A DNA stretch of 9,285 nt. It comes from Elusimicrobiota bacterium (GTDB lineage Bacteria > Elusimicrobiota > Elusimicrobia > UBA1565 > UBA9628). The stretch lies in NCBI GenBank assembly GCA_028869495.1, contig JAGWRY010000069.1, positions 1 through 9,285 on the forward strand, read 5' to 3'. Positions 1 through 6,242 of this stretch are shown piece after piece. The notes beneath the pieces are model-generated. The model searched no databases and had not been told where the DNA came from. It saw only the letters and a list, made by a program, of their open reading frames with translations. Position numbers and translations under genes: made by a program. Position 1 is the first letter of the stretch; the number at the start of each line of letters is the position of its first letter.

Positions 1-903
1 GGTCGCGTAGAGAAGGCAGCGCGAGGTCTCGACGCCGGTCGCGCAGTCGGCGAGCATGTGCTGGATCGCCTGGAAGCTCGAGATCGGCTGGCCGAACTGC
101 TTGCGCTGGCGGATGTAGGCGACGGTCTCGTCGAGCGCCCCCTGCGCGATGCCGAGCGCCTGCGCCGCGATGCCGGGGCGCGAGCAGTCGAAGGTGGTCT
201 GCGCGGTGAAGAGGCCGTAGCCCTCCTTGTACAGGAGGTTCTTCTTCGGGACGCGGCAGTTCTGGAAGGCGAGCTCGTAGGTGGGGTTCGCGCGGATGCC
301 CATCTTGTGCTCCTTCTTGCCGAAGCCGAAGCCGGGGGTCCCCTTCTCGACGATGAACGCCGAGATCCCGCGCGCGCCGCGCGCCGGATTCGTCGACGCG
401 AAGACGACGTAGGTCTCGGCGACCTCGCCGTTCGAGACGAACGACTTCACGCCGTTGAGCACGTAGTGGTCGCCGTCGAGCTTCGCGGTCGTCCTCGTCG
501 CGGTCGCGTCGGAGCCGGCGCCGGGCTCGGTGATCGAGAACGCGGCGAGCTTGCGGCCGGCGGCGAGGTCCGGGACGTACTTCGCGCGCTGCTCGGCGCT
601 GCCGAGCAGCATGATCGGCAGCGAGCCCAGGCCGGTGGCGGCGAAGGCCAGCGCGATGCCGGCGCAGACGCGGGAGAACTCCTCGACGACGAGGACCTGC
701 TCCAGCAGGCCTCCGCCGAGGCCGCCGTAGGCCTCCGGGAGGTAGACGCCGTAAAGGTCGGCCGCCGCCATCTTCTTGACGACCTCCCACGGGAACGTGC
801 CGTCGGCGTCGTGCTTCTCGCGGACGGGCTTGATGTCGCGCAGCGCGACCTGGCGGGCGAGGGCCCGGATGTCTTCCTGCGTCTCGGTGAGCTCGTAGTC
901 CAT
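1..903 (-). CDS. Acyl-CoA dehydrogenase, C-terminus cut by the window edge
   Basis: FAD-dependent acyl-CoA dehydrogenase, catalysing alpha,beta-dehydrogenation of an acyl-CoA and passing electrons to an electron-transfer flavoprotein. The first 301 residues are in the window and the frame is still open at base 1. The N-terminal helical domain starts MDYELTETQEDIRALARQ. The first family signature ITEPGAGSD is at residues 124-132, and the beta-domain carries KKEHKMGIR (197-204) and the FQNCRVP strand (213-219). The C-terminal domain begins around residue 235 and includes RQRKQFGQPIS. The catalytic Glu and the second family signature would lie beyond the edge. The closest feel is the short/medium-chain (butyryl-CoA-like) class, but substrate cannot be assigned. 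The ATG is one base after the rnc stop, and its ribosome site GGAGAA lies inside the rnc end, so translation is probably coupled. It differs clearly from the 560-aa dehydrogenase upstream and is not a recent duplicate. Confidence 0.95.
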   Translation of the reverse strand, partial: MDYELTETQEDIRALARQVALRDIKPVREKHDADGTFPWEVVKKMAAADLYGVYLPEAYGGLGGGLLEQVLVVEEFSRVCAGIALAFAATGLGSLPIMLLGSAEQRAKYVPDLAAGRKLAAFSITEPGAGSDATATRTTAKLDGDHYVLNGVKSFVSNGEVAETYVVFASTNPARGARGISAFIVEKGTPGFGFGKKEHKMGIRANPTYELAFQNCRVPKKNLLYKEGYGLFTAQTTFDCSRPGIAAQALGIAQGALDETVAYIRQRKQFGQPISSFQAIQHMLADCATGVETSRCLLYAT

Positions 904-904
904 G

Positions 905-1579
905 TCAATCTTCTCCAGATTTCATCCGGCCGAGGGCGTCGCGGGCCGCGGCCTGCTCCGCCTCCTTCTTGTTCTTGCCGGTCCCCCGTCCGAGCTCGCG
1001 GGGGCCGATGCGGACCAGGACGGAGAAGGTCTTGTCGTGGTCCGGCCCCGCCGCGGACGTCGTCTCGTAGGTCGGGGGCGTCTTGTGCTTCTTCTGCAGC
1101 ACCTCCTGGAGGCGGCTCTTGTGGTCGGTCTCCAGGAGGCTCCGGTGCTTGCGCGCGCACCAGGCGCGGACGAACTTCGCCGCCGCGTCGTAGCCGCCGT
1201 CGAGGTAGATCGCCCCGATGACGGCCTCCAGCGCGTTGGCCAGCAGGCTCTGACGGGTCCGCCCGCCGGTCGACTCCTCGCCGACGCCCAGGTACAGGTG
1301 GGCGCCGACTCCGATCTCCTCGGCCCAGGCGGCCAGGCTGGGCCGGGAGACCAGAAGCGACTTCTTCTTCGACAAAGCGCCCTCGGGCTCCTCCGGATAG
1401 CCGGAGTACAGCTCGTGGGCAACGACGGCCGCGAGGATGCTGTCGCCGAGGAACTCGAGCCTCTCGTTGTCGGCGCCGGTCCCGCTCTCGCTGGCGAACG
1501 ACTTGTGCGAGAGCGCCTGCTTCAGCAGGGTCGGATCCCGGAAGCGGTACCCGATGACCGCCTGGAGAGGCTCGGCCAC
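905..1579 (-). CDS. rnc: Ribonuclease III
   Basis: Double-strand-specific endoribonuclease that processes rRNA precursors and structured mRNAs in the cytoplasm. At 224 aa it has the usual length. The endonuclease domain (about 1-147) carries the family signature NERLEFLGDSIL at 38-49, giving acidic residues E39, E42 and D46. The second metal-binding segment LLANALEAVIGAIYLD (112-127) supplies E118, but residue 115 is Asn where E. coli has Asp114. All other catalytic positions are offset by exactly +1 from E. coli, so the alignment is firm. A dsRNA-binding domain occupies about 154-222 (KSRLQEVLQKK start, GTGKNKKEAEQAAA end). The start is GTG at 1579-1577, with AAGGA overlapping the acpP stop about 10 bases upstream. 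It follows acpP by 13 bases; in many genomes fabF stands between them. The next gene begins one base after its stop. Confidence 0.96.
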   Translation of the reverse strand: MAEPLQAVIGYRFRDPTLLKQALSHKSFASESGTGADNERLEFLGDSILAAVVAHELYSGYPEEPEGALSKKKSLLVSRPSLAAWAEEIGVGAHLYLGVGEESTGGRTRQSLLANALEAVIGAIYLDGGYDAAAKFVRAWCARKHRSLLETDHKSRLQEVLQKKHKTPPTYETTSAAGPDHDKTFSVLVRIGPRELGRGTGKNKKEAEQAAARDALGRMKSGED

Positions 1580-1592
1580 GGCCTGGGCGTCC

Positions 1593-1838
1593 TTACTTCT
1601 TCGCGTGGGCCTGGATGTAGTCGATCGCCTGCCCGACGGTCTGGATCTTCTCGGCCTGCTCGTCCGGGATCTCGGTGTCGAACTCCTCCTCGAGCGCCAT
1701 CACCAGCTCGACGGTGTCGAGGGAGTCGGCGCCCAGGTCGTTGACGAAGTGGGCGTTCGGCGTGACCTCGGCGGCGTCCACGCCGAGCTGCTCGACGATG
1801 ATCTGCTTGACGCGGTCCGCGATGTTGGCATCAGCCAT
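1593..1838 (-). CDS. acpP: Acyl carrier protein
   Basis: Small acidic carrier that holds growing acyl chains as thioesters on a 4'-phosphopantetheine arm during type II fatty acid synthesis and donates them to PlsX. The protein has 81 residues, typical of the family. The attachment serine is S39 in the motif LGADSLDTVELVMALEEEF, with the strongly acidic helix II recognised by partner enzymes. The C-terminal helix ends in AHAKK. The ATG at 1838-1836 is preceded by AGGAGA with an 8-9 base spacer, one of the clearest ribosome sites in the window, as expected for an abundant protein. It lies 24 bases after fabG and 13 bases before rnc. The fabG-acpP pairing is classic; fabF is missing from its usual place downstream. 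Confidence 0.98.
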   Translation of the reverse strand: MADANIADRVKQIIVEQLGVDAAEVTPNAHFVNDLGADSLDTVELVMALEEEFDTEIPDEQAEKIQTVGQAIDYIQAHAKK

Positions 1839-1862
1839 GGTTTGTGTTCTCCTGGATGTGTC

Positions 1863-2645
1863 TCACATGTATCCGCCGCCGTTCACATTCAGAACGTGGC
1901 CGGTGATGTACGACGACTCGTCCGACGACAAAAAGAGCGCGGCGCGCGCGATCTCGACGGGCTCCCCCATGCGGCCGAGGAGGATCTTCTCGAAGAGCTT
2001 CTTCTTCGCGTCCTCGGGGATCGCCTCGGTCATGTGGGTCTTGATGAAGCCGGGCGCGATGCAGTTCGCGGTGATGTTGCGCGACGCGAACTCGCGCGCG
2101 ACCGACTTCGTCATCGCGATCAGCCCTCCCTTCGAGGCCGCGTAGTTGGCCTGCCCGGCGTTGCCCTCCTCGCCGACGATCGACGAGATGCTGACGATGC
2201 GCCCGTAGTGGGCCTTCATCATCGGCCTGACGACCGCCTTCGTGAAGTTGAACGCGCCCTTCAGGTTCACGTTCAGCACGAGGTCCCAGTCCCCCTCGGA
2301 CATCCGCATCATCAGGTTGTCCCGGGTGATCCCCGCGTTGTTCACCAATATATCAATTTTGCCCCACTTTTCCATCGTCGCCTTCACGACGGCCTCGCAC
2401 TGGTCGTACTTCGAGACGTCGCAGGAGGCGCCGAAGGCGCCGTCCTTGCCGGCGGCGAGCGCGGCGGCCGACTTCTGCGCGAGGTCGGCGTTGACGTCGA
2501 CGACGACGACCTTGGCGCCCTCGGCGGCGAAGAGCTCGGCGGTCGCGTAGCCGATCCCCTGCGCGGAGCCGGTGATGATGGCGACCTTGTCCTTCAGGCG
2601 CACTCCGGTGGTCGGGACGGGTAGAACCGCGGTCTCGGTGCTCAT
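1863..2645 (-). CDS. fabG: 3-oxoacyl-ACP reductase
   Basis: NADPH-dependent ketoreductase of type II fatty acid synthesis, reducing 3-oxoacyl-ACP to 3-hydroxyacyl-ACP. It is a classical short-chain dehydrogenase/reductase of 260 aa. The cofactor-binding TGSAQGIG is at 25-32, NNAG at 102-105, and the catalytic tetrad is N127, S155, Y168 and K172 (YAASK). The C-terminus GHVLNVNGGGYM is typical of FabG. The ATG at 2645-2643 has AGGAGA five bases upstream. It adds about 15 residues before the usual RLKDKVAIITG start. A GTG at codon 15 would give the canonical length but has no properly spaced ribosome site, so the ATG is preferred. It lies 34 bases after plsX and 24 bases before acpP, supporting a fatty-acid rather than polyhydroxyalkanoate role. 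A short AT-rich stretch with rarer codons interrupts the otherwise GC-rich gene near 2344-2373. Confidence 0.96.
   Translation of the reverse strand: MSTETAVLPVPTTGVRLKDKVAIITGSAQGIGYATAELFAAEGAKVVVVDVNADLAQKSAAALAAGKDGAFGASCDVSKYDQCEAVVKATMEKWGKIDILVNNAGITRDNLMMRMSEGDWDLVLNVNLKGAFNFTKAVVRPMMKAHYGRIVSISSIVGEEGNAGQANYAASKGGLIAMTKSVAREFASRNITANCIAPGFIKTHMTEAIPEDAKKKLFEKILLGRMGEPVEIARAALFLSSDESSYITGHVLNVNGGGYM
2347..2355 (-). promoter_or_regulatory. Possible internal extended -10 element inside fabG
   Basis: On the minus strand the bases read TGATATATT, matching an extended -10 box (TGnTATAAT) at all but one position. The setting is an AT-rich island in a very GC-rich gene. The hexamer 17 bases upstream (ATGGAA) does not resemble a -35 box, although extended -10 promoters can work without one. 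If active it would add transcription of acpP, rnc and the downstream dehydrogenase. It may equally be chance, since the codons GAT ATA TTG encode the conserved DIL before VNNAG. Confidence 0.2.
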
Positions 2646-2679
2646 GACGCTCTCCTGGACGTAAAGATGAACCTCAAAA

Positions 2680-3696
2680 TCAGACCCGCGCCGGCTGGGT
2701 CATCTCGTCGCGCGCGGCGGCCTCGCGCAGGGCCTCGATCATCCCCGAGCCCGCGGCCTTCGCCGCGGCGCGCAGGCCGTGCGCGACGGCGCGCGCGTTG
2801 CTGGACCCATGGCACACGACGGCCACGCCGCCGACGCCGACGAGCGGGGCGCCGCCGTACTCGTCGTAGCTCATCCGGCGCTTGACGCGCGCGAAGGGGC
2901 CGCGCAGGGCCAGCGCGGGCAGCTTGTACTTCCACTTCGCGGTCAGCTCCGCCTTCAGGAGGCCCACGACGGCCGCCGCGGTGCCCTCCATGGTCTTGAT
3001 CAGGACGTTGCCGACGAAGCCGTCGCAGACGACGACGTCCGCCTTCCCGGCGGGGACGTCGCGGCCCTCGATCGAGCCGATGAAATTGAGCCCGGAGGTC
3101 TTCAGGTGCGGGACGGCCTCCTTGACGAGGTCGTTGCCCTTCCCGTCCTCCTCGCCGATGGTCAGGATGCCGACGGTCGGCTCGGGGACGCCGTAGAGGG
3201 CGCGGCAGAGGATCTCGCCCATCATCGCGAACTGGACCAGGTGCCAGGGCTTGCAGTCGACGTTGGCGCCGGCGTCGAGGAGGAGCGTCGCTCCCCGCGC
3301 GGTCGGGATCGGCGCGACGATCGCGGGGCGCAGGATCCCCGGGATGCGCTTCAGGTGCCACAGCGCCGCGACCATCGCGGCGCCCGAGTTGCCGGCGGAG
3401 ACGAAGCCGGCGGCGCGGCCCGTCTTGACGAGCTCGGCGGCGACCATGATCGAGGCGCGCGGCTTCTGGCGGCAGGCGGCCGCCGGCTCCTCGTCCATGC
3501 CGACGGCGTCGGGCGCGTCGACGATCTCGAAGCGCGAGTCGCCGGCGACGCCGCGCTTGGAGAGTTCGGCCTCGATCTCGGCGGCCGGCCCCACCAGAAC
3601 GGGCGCGACGCCGAAGGCGTTCGCGGCCTGGACGGCCCCGTCGATGTTCGGGGCCAGCCCGTGGTCGCCGCCGACGGCGTCGAGCGCGATTTTCAA
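2680..3696 (-). CDS. plsX: Phosphate acyltransferase PlsX
   Basis: Peripheral membrane enzyme converting acyl-ACP and phosphate into acyl-phosphate, the donor used by PlsY to acylate glycerol-3-phosphate in phospholipid synthesis. It has 338 aa, the usual size. Conserved segments are present in order: KIALDAVGGDHG at 2-13 (usually DAMGGD, here Val), SAGNSGA at 100-106, LDAGAN at 140-145, CDGFVGN at 224-230, YGGAPLVG at 280-287 and CHGSSN at 295-300. The start must be TTG at 3696-3694, because it yields exactly the canonical N-terminus and no ATG or GTG lies nearby. No convincing Shine-Dalgarno precedes it and only 9 bases separate it from the rpmF stop, so translation is probably coupled to rpmF. 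fabG follows after 34 bases. In many genomes fabH and fabD occupy that junction; here they do not. Confidence 0.97.
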   Translation of the reverse strand: MKIALDAVGGDHGLAPNIDGAVQAANAFGVAPVLVGPAAEIEAELSKRGVAGDSRFEIVDAPDAVGMDEEPAAACRQKPRASIMVAAELVKTGRAAGFVSAGNSGAAMVAALWHLKRIPGILRPAIVAPIPTARGATLLLDAGANVDCKPWHLVQFAMMGEILCRALYGVPEPTVGILTIGEEDGKGNDLVKEAVPHLKTSGLNFIGSIEGRDVPAGKADVVVCDGFVGNVLIKTMEGTAAAVVGLLKAELTAKWKYKLPALALRGPFARVKRRMSYDEYGGAPLVGVGGVAVVCHGSSNARAVAHGLRAAAKAAGSGMIEALREAAARDEMTQPARV

Positions 3697-3705
3697 GAGG
3701 CCGTT

Positions 3706-3933
3706 CTACTGCTGAGCGTCGCCCTCTCCGCCCTCGCCGCCGGAGGACTTCTTCTTCTTGGTCTTCGGCGGGCGGACCAGGATCCCGTTGTAGAAGCCGT
3801 CGGGGCTGATCGTGTGGGGCCGGTGCCAGCGCCCCTCCTTGTCCTTGCTCACGGCGACGGGCTCGAGCCGCCAGTTGGCGGAGCGGCGGCTGTCGCGGCG
3901 GGAACGGGTGTGCTTGCGCTTCGGGTTGGGCAT
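3706..3933 (-). CDS. rpmF: Large-subunit ribosomal protein bL32, cysteine-free form
   Basis: Structural protein of the 50S subunit. The N-terminus MPNPKRKHTRSRRDSRRSANW is a canonical bL32 start, rich in Arg/Lys for rRNA contact. The C-terminal half holds HRPHTISPDGFYNG (37-50), aligning with the segment that in the zinc form reads roughly PHRVCPxCGxY. Here there is no cysteine anywhere in the protein, so it is a zinc-independent variant. At 75 aa it is longer than the usual 55-65: residues 55-75 form a low-complexity tail (PPKTKKKKSS followed by Gly/Glu repeats and DAQQ). The ATG at 3933-3931 has GAGGAAG close upstream. The yceD-rpmF-plsX order is very widespread and supports the call. Confidence 0.95.
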   Translation of the reverse strand: MPNPKRKHTRSRRDSRRSANWRLEPVAVSKDKEGRWHRPHTISPDGFYNGILVRPPKTKKKKSSGGEGGEGDAQQ

Positions 3934-3958
3934 GATCTTCCTCTATTTAAGTCGCGAT

Positions 3959-3980
3959 GGAAAGGGATTTTAGCCTTTCC
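3959..3980 (-). other. Stem-loop spanning the yceD stop codon
   Basis: Perfect 7-base inverted repeat: GGAAAGG pairs with CCTTTCC around an 8-base AT-rich loop (3966-3973). On the minus-strand transcript the loop contains the yceD TAA stop. No U-tract follows, so it does not look like an intrinsic terminator. It ends about 25 bases before the rpmF start codon. It could be an RNA-processing or stability element between yceD and rpmF, or a leader structure for L32 synthesis. Its function is inferred; only the symmetry is seen. Confidence 0.4.
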
Positions 3981-4464
3981 GGTGCCGCTTGGTCAATCGC
4001 GGACGGCGCGTTTCCTCGGCGGGCGGGGCGGCCTCCGCGTGGCCGCAGTCCGTGTCGTTGCGGTTCGCGCGGCAGACGGGGCACAGCCCCTTGCAGTCGG
4101 GGCGGCAGAGCGTCTTCATCGGCTCGGCGAGCGCGATCGCCTGGCGCACGTCCTCGGTCGCGTCGAGGGCGTCGGAGTCGAGCGGGGCCTCGGTCTCGAC
4201 CTCCTCGCGCCAGGCCCCGTCCACGGGCTTGAGGCAGCGCGTGCACTCGAAGCGCCAGGTTCCTTTCGCGGTCGCCTCGAGGCGCGCGGTCTCGTCGACG
4301 GGATAGATCGTCCCCTCGACGGTCACGGGGCCGGTCAGCGTCCCCTCGCGCAGGACGCCCGCGAAGAGCTCGGCCGGGGCCACGGCCTTGAACGGCGTCG
4401 GGCCGTTGTCGCGCACCTCGTGCAGGGAGGCGCGCAGCGGGCGGCGGGGAGGCTCGGGAGGCAT
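3970..4464 (-). CDS. yceD: YceD/DUF177 family protein, 23S rRNA accumulation factor type
   Basis: Protein of the YceD (DUF177) family, almost always encoded directly upstream of rpmF and linked genetically to 23S rRNA or large-subunit production; its exact mechanism is not established. It has 164 aa. After a variable N-terminal domain comes FECTRCLKP (72-80), giving the first Cys pair C74/C77. The family's C-terminal cysteine cluster TLCRPDCKGLCPVCRANRND follows, with C120, C124, C128, C131 and C140, suggesting a metal site. The tail is basic (RRPRLTKRHRKG). The ATG at 4464-4462 overlaps the stop of the upstream dehydrogenase by one base (TGATG), implying translational coupling. The same frame stays open far upstream inside the dehydrogenase gene, so automated callers may over-extend this gene to about 604 codons. 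The conserved length and TGATG junction fix the start here. Confidence 0.92.
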   Translation of the reverse strand: MPPEPPRRPLRASLHEVRDNGPTPFKAVAPAELFAGVLREGTLTGPVTVEGTIYPVDETARLEATAKGTWRFECTRCLKPVDGAWREEVETEAPLDSDALDATEDVRQAIALAEPMKTLCRPDCKGLCPVCRANRNDTDCGHAEAAPPAEETRRPRLTKRHRKG

Positions 4465-6146
4465 CAGCCGGCGATCTCTTCTTCCTTGAAGGTCGCGACG
4501 AGGCCGGCGGCGACCGCGTCCATGTCGGCGACGACGCCCTTCTGGGCGGCGGCGACGGCCTTGAGGTCGAGGGAGTCCGCGAGCGCGGCGCAGTCCCCGG
4601 CGGAGGCCCCGGCGACGAGCTCGAGGCCCTCGCCGGCGATCCACGACGCGGCGTGCGCGGCGTGGACGCGGCTCATCGCCTTCCAGACGGGCAGGCTGAA
4701 GGAGACCGCCTCCGACACCTCGCCCTTGGCGGCGGCGCGGCAGAAGGCGGCCGCGGTCTCGGCGTAGGCCATCAGCTCGCCGAGCTTCAGGTGGGCGATC
4801 TGGTGGGAGGTCAGCTTCTCGTCGTAGCAGGCCTTCAGCACGCGGGAGAGGTTCTTCAGGGCCAGCGCGGCGGACGCCGCGCCGACGTCGGCGCTCTTCT
4901 TGTGCAGGGCGTCCATCTCGTCGGCGGCCTTGTCGTAGTACCGGCCGTCGGCGTTGATGTTCGCCTGCCAGCGCTCGCGGAAGGTGGTCAGCTGGAGGAT
5001 CTCGCTGGTGCCCTCGTAGATGCAGGTGATCTTGACGTCGCGCTTGAGCTTCTCGACGGGGAACTCGCGCACGTAGCCGTTGCCGCCGTAGGCCTGGATC
5101 GCGCTGTTGGCCGCGGCGTCGGCGGTATCCGAGGCCAGCATCTTGGCGATGGCGCCCTCGGTCTGCAGCCCCTCCTCGCCGCCGTCGATGCGGTGGGCGA
5201 CCTCCTCGACGTAGGCGCGGCAGGCCTCCAGGCGCGCGGCGAACGGGACGATCAGCTTGTGCGTGAAGCCCTGCTTCGTGGACAGCGGCTGGCCGCCGAC
5301 CCTGCGCTGCTGGCCGTAGCGGACCGCGTACTCGACGGCCTTCGTGCCGACGCCCAGCGCCATCGCGGCGACCATCAGGCGCGTATAGCCGAACACGGCC
5401 TGGGCCTGGCGCAGGCCCTTGCCCTCGACCTCGCCGATCAGGTTCTCGACGGGCACGAACACGTCCATCAGGTTGACCGGGCAGGTGTCGGAGAGGCGGA
5501 TGCCGTGCTTGTCCTCGTGCTTGTCGTGGGACAGGCCCTTGGTCCCGCGCTCCATGACGAACCAAGAAACGCCCTTGGGAGCGCGGGCCAATATGGTGTA
5601 CACGCCGGCGACGCCGCCGTTGGTGATCCACATCTTGCCGCCGTTGAGCTTGTAGCCGACGATCTTGTCGCCTTCCATCACGCGCTCGGCTTTGGTCTTC
5701 AGATGGAGCAGGTCGGAGCCGGCGGCGGCCTCGGTGGCGCCGTAGGCGACGTAGCAGGACTCCGCGGCGATCTTCTTGATCCACTTCTCCTTCTGCGCCT
5801 CGGTGCCGCCGACGAAGATCGGGTCCATGCCGAGGAAGGTCGCGAAGACGGAGGTGCAGATCCCCAGGTCGATGCGCGCAAGCTCCTCGCAGGCGCGGTA
5901 GATGTCGAAGGAGTTGCCCCCCAGCCCGCCGTACTTCTCGGGGATCATGATCAGGTTGCAGGCGACCTTCTCGGGGTCGTAGAGGTCCTTCATGATCTCG
6001 GCCGGGAAGACGTTCTCGGTGTCCAGCTCGATGAGCTTGGCGTGCGGGAGGTTCTTGCGGCCGTACTCCCGGATGGTCTCGACGACCATCTGGCGCGTCT
6101 CCTTGTCCAGCCCGACCATCCCGAGGCTCTCGGCGATGCCGCTCAT
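4464..6146 (-). CDS. Acyl-CoA dehydrogenase with C-terminal extension (560 aa)
   Basis: FAD-dependent acyl-CoA dehydrogenase introducing a trans-2 double bond into an acyl-CoA, with electrons going to ETF or a related acceptor. It has 560 aa against about 380-400 for the standard family. The N-terminal helical domain spans about 15-130, with PEKYGGLGG at 69-77. The signature YGATEAAAGSD (135-145) matches the first family pattern, and LNGGKMWITNGG (167-178) is the usual beta-domain strand. QAYGGNGYVREFPVEKLKRD (351-370) precedes IYEGTSEI, whose E378 is the expected catalytic base. Residues from about 395 to 560 form an extra Ala-rich helical C-terminal domain, as in VLCAD/ACAD9-type and some anaerobic-degrader dehydrogenases. 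No signal peptide or clear membrane segment is seen. The ATG at 6146-6144 follows GAGGAGA. It opens the tight gene run and overlaps yceD by one base. Substrate chain length is not deducible. Confidence 0.95.
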   Translation of the reverse strand: MSGIAESLGMVGLDKETRQMVVETIREYGRKNLPHAKLIELDTENVFPAEIMKDLYDPEKVACNLIMIPEKYGGLGGNSFDIYRACEELARIDLGICTSVFATFLGMDPIFVGGTEAQKEKWIKKIAAESCYVAYGATEAAAGSDLLHLKTKAERVMEGDKIVGYKLNGGKMWITNGGVAGVYTILARAPKGVSWFVMERGTKGLSHDKHEDKHGIRLSDTCPVNLMDVFVPVENLIGEVEGKGLRQAQAVFGYTRLMVAAMALGVGTKAVEYAVRYGQQRRVGGQPLSTKQGFTHKLIVPFAARLEACRAYVEEVAHRIDGGEEGLQTEGAIAKMLASDTADAAANSAIQAYGGNGYVREFPVEKLKRDVKITCIYEGTSEILQLTTFRERWQANINADGRYYDKAADEMDALHKKSADVGAASAALALKNLSRVLKACYDEKLTSHQIAHLKLGELMAYAETAAAFCRAAAKGEVSEAVSFSLPVWKAMSRVHAAHAASWIAGEGLELVAGASAGDCAALADSLDLKAVAAAQKGVVADMDAVAAGLVATFKEEEIAG

Positions 6147-6181
6147 GGTTGTCTCCTCGACTGCGAGAATTTCGTCCTCAT

Positions 6182-6187
6182 CCTATA
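6182..6187 (-). promoter_or_regulatory. Weak -10 candidate upstream of the long dehydrogenase gene
   Basis: The 96-base gap between the glycosyltransferase stop and the dehydrogenase start is the natural place for the promoter of the downstream operon. On the minus strand it contains GTTTTTATAGGATGAG. TATAGG matches a -10 box at four of six positions, about 36 bases before the ATG. No good -35 hexamer stands 16-18 bases upstream (TGGCCT is the nearest). Support is positional plus local AT-richness only. Confidence 0.22.
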
Positions 6188-6242
6188 AAAACGGCGACCC
6201 GCTGAGGCCAGCATCATTTTTGCCGTGCCGCGGGCCGCCGCG

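Noticed and set aside
447..1160. 237-codon minus-strand frame across the rnc/dehydrogenase junction
   Set aside because: Different frame from both real genes, with Arg/Pro/Ser-rich composition. Both real genes are intact across this region, so it is not a frameshift remnant.
58..2624. Series of plus-strand frames (58-1221, 902-1744, 1437-2624)
   Set aside because: All are antisense to the ACAD, rnc, acpP and fabG genes, show Leu/Arg/Asp/Gly-rich shadows and have no domain signatures.
2779..4767. 662-codon open frame on the plus strand
   Set aside because: It lies antisense to plsX, rpmF and yceD, all recognisable proteins. The translation is low-complexity Arg/Ala/Gly/Asp-rich, as expected from the complement of GC-rich codons.
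4465..5784. Upstream extension of the yceD frame giving a 604-codon protein
   Set aside because: The extra 440 codons lie inside the dehydrogenase gene in another frame and read as Arg-rich nonsense. The TGATG junction and family length support the start at 4464.
4653..6188. 511-codon open frame on the plus strand
   Set aside because: Antisense shadow of the 560-aa acyl-CoA dehydrogenase, with no recognisable domain and biased composition.
6202..6221. Possible plus-strand terminator, GCTG-AGGC-CAGC followed by ATCATTTTT
   Set aside because: The stem has only four base pairs, and no plus-strand gene ends here.
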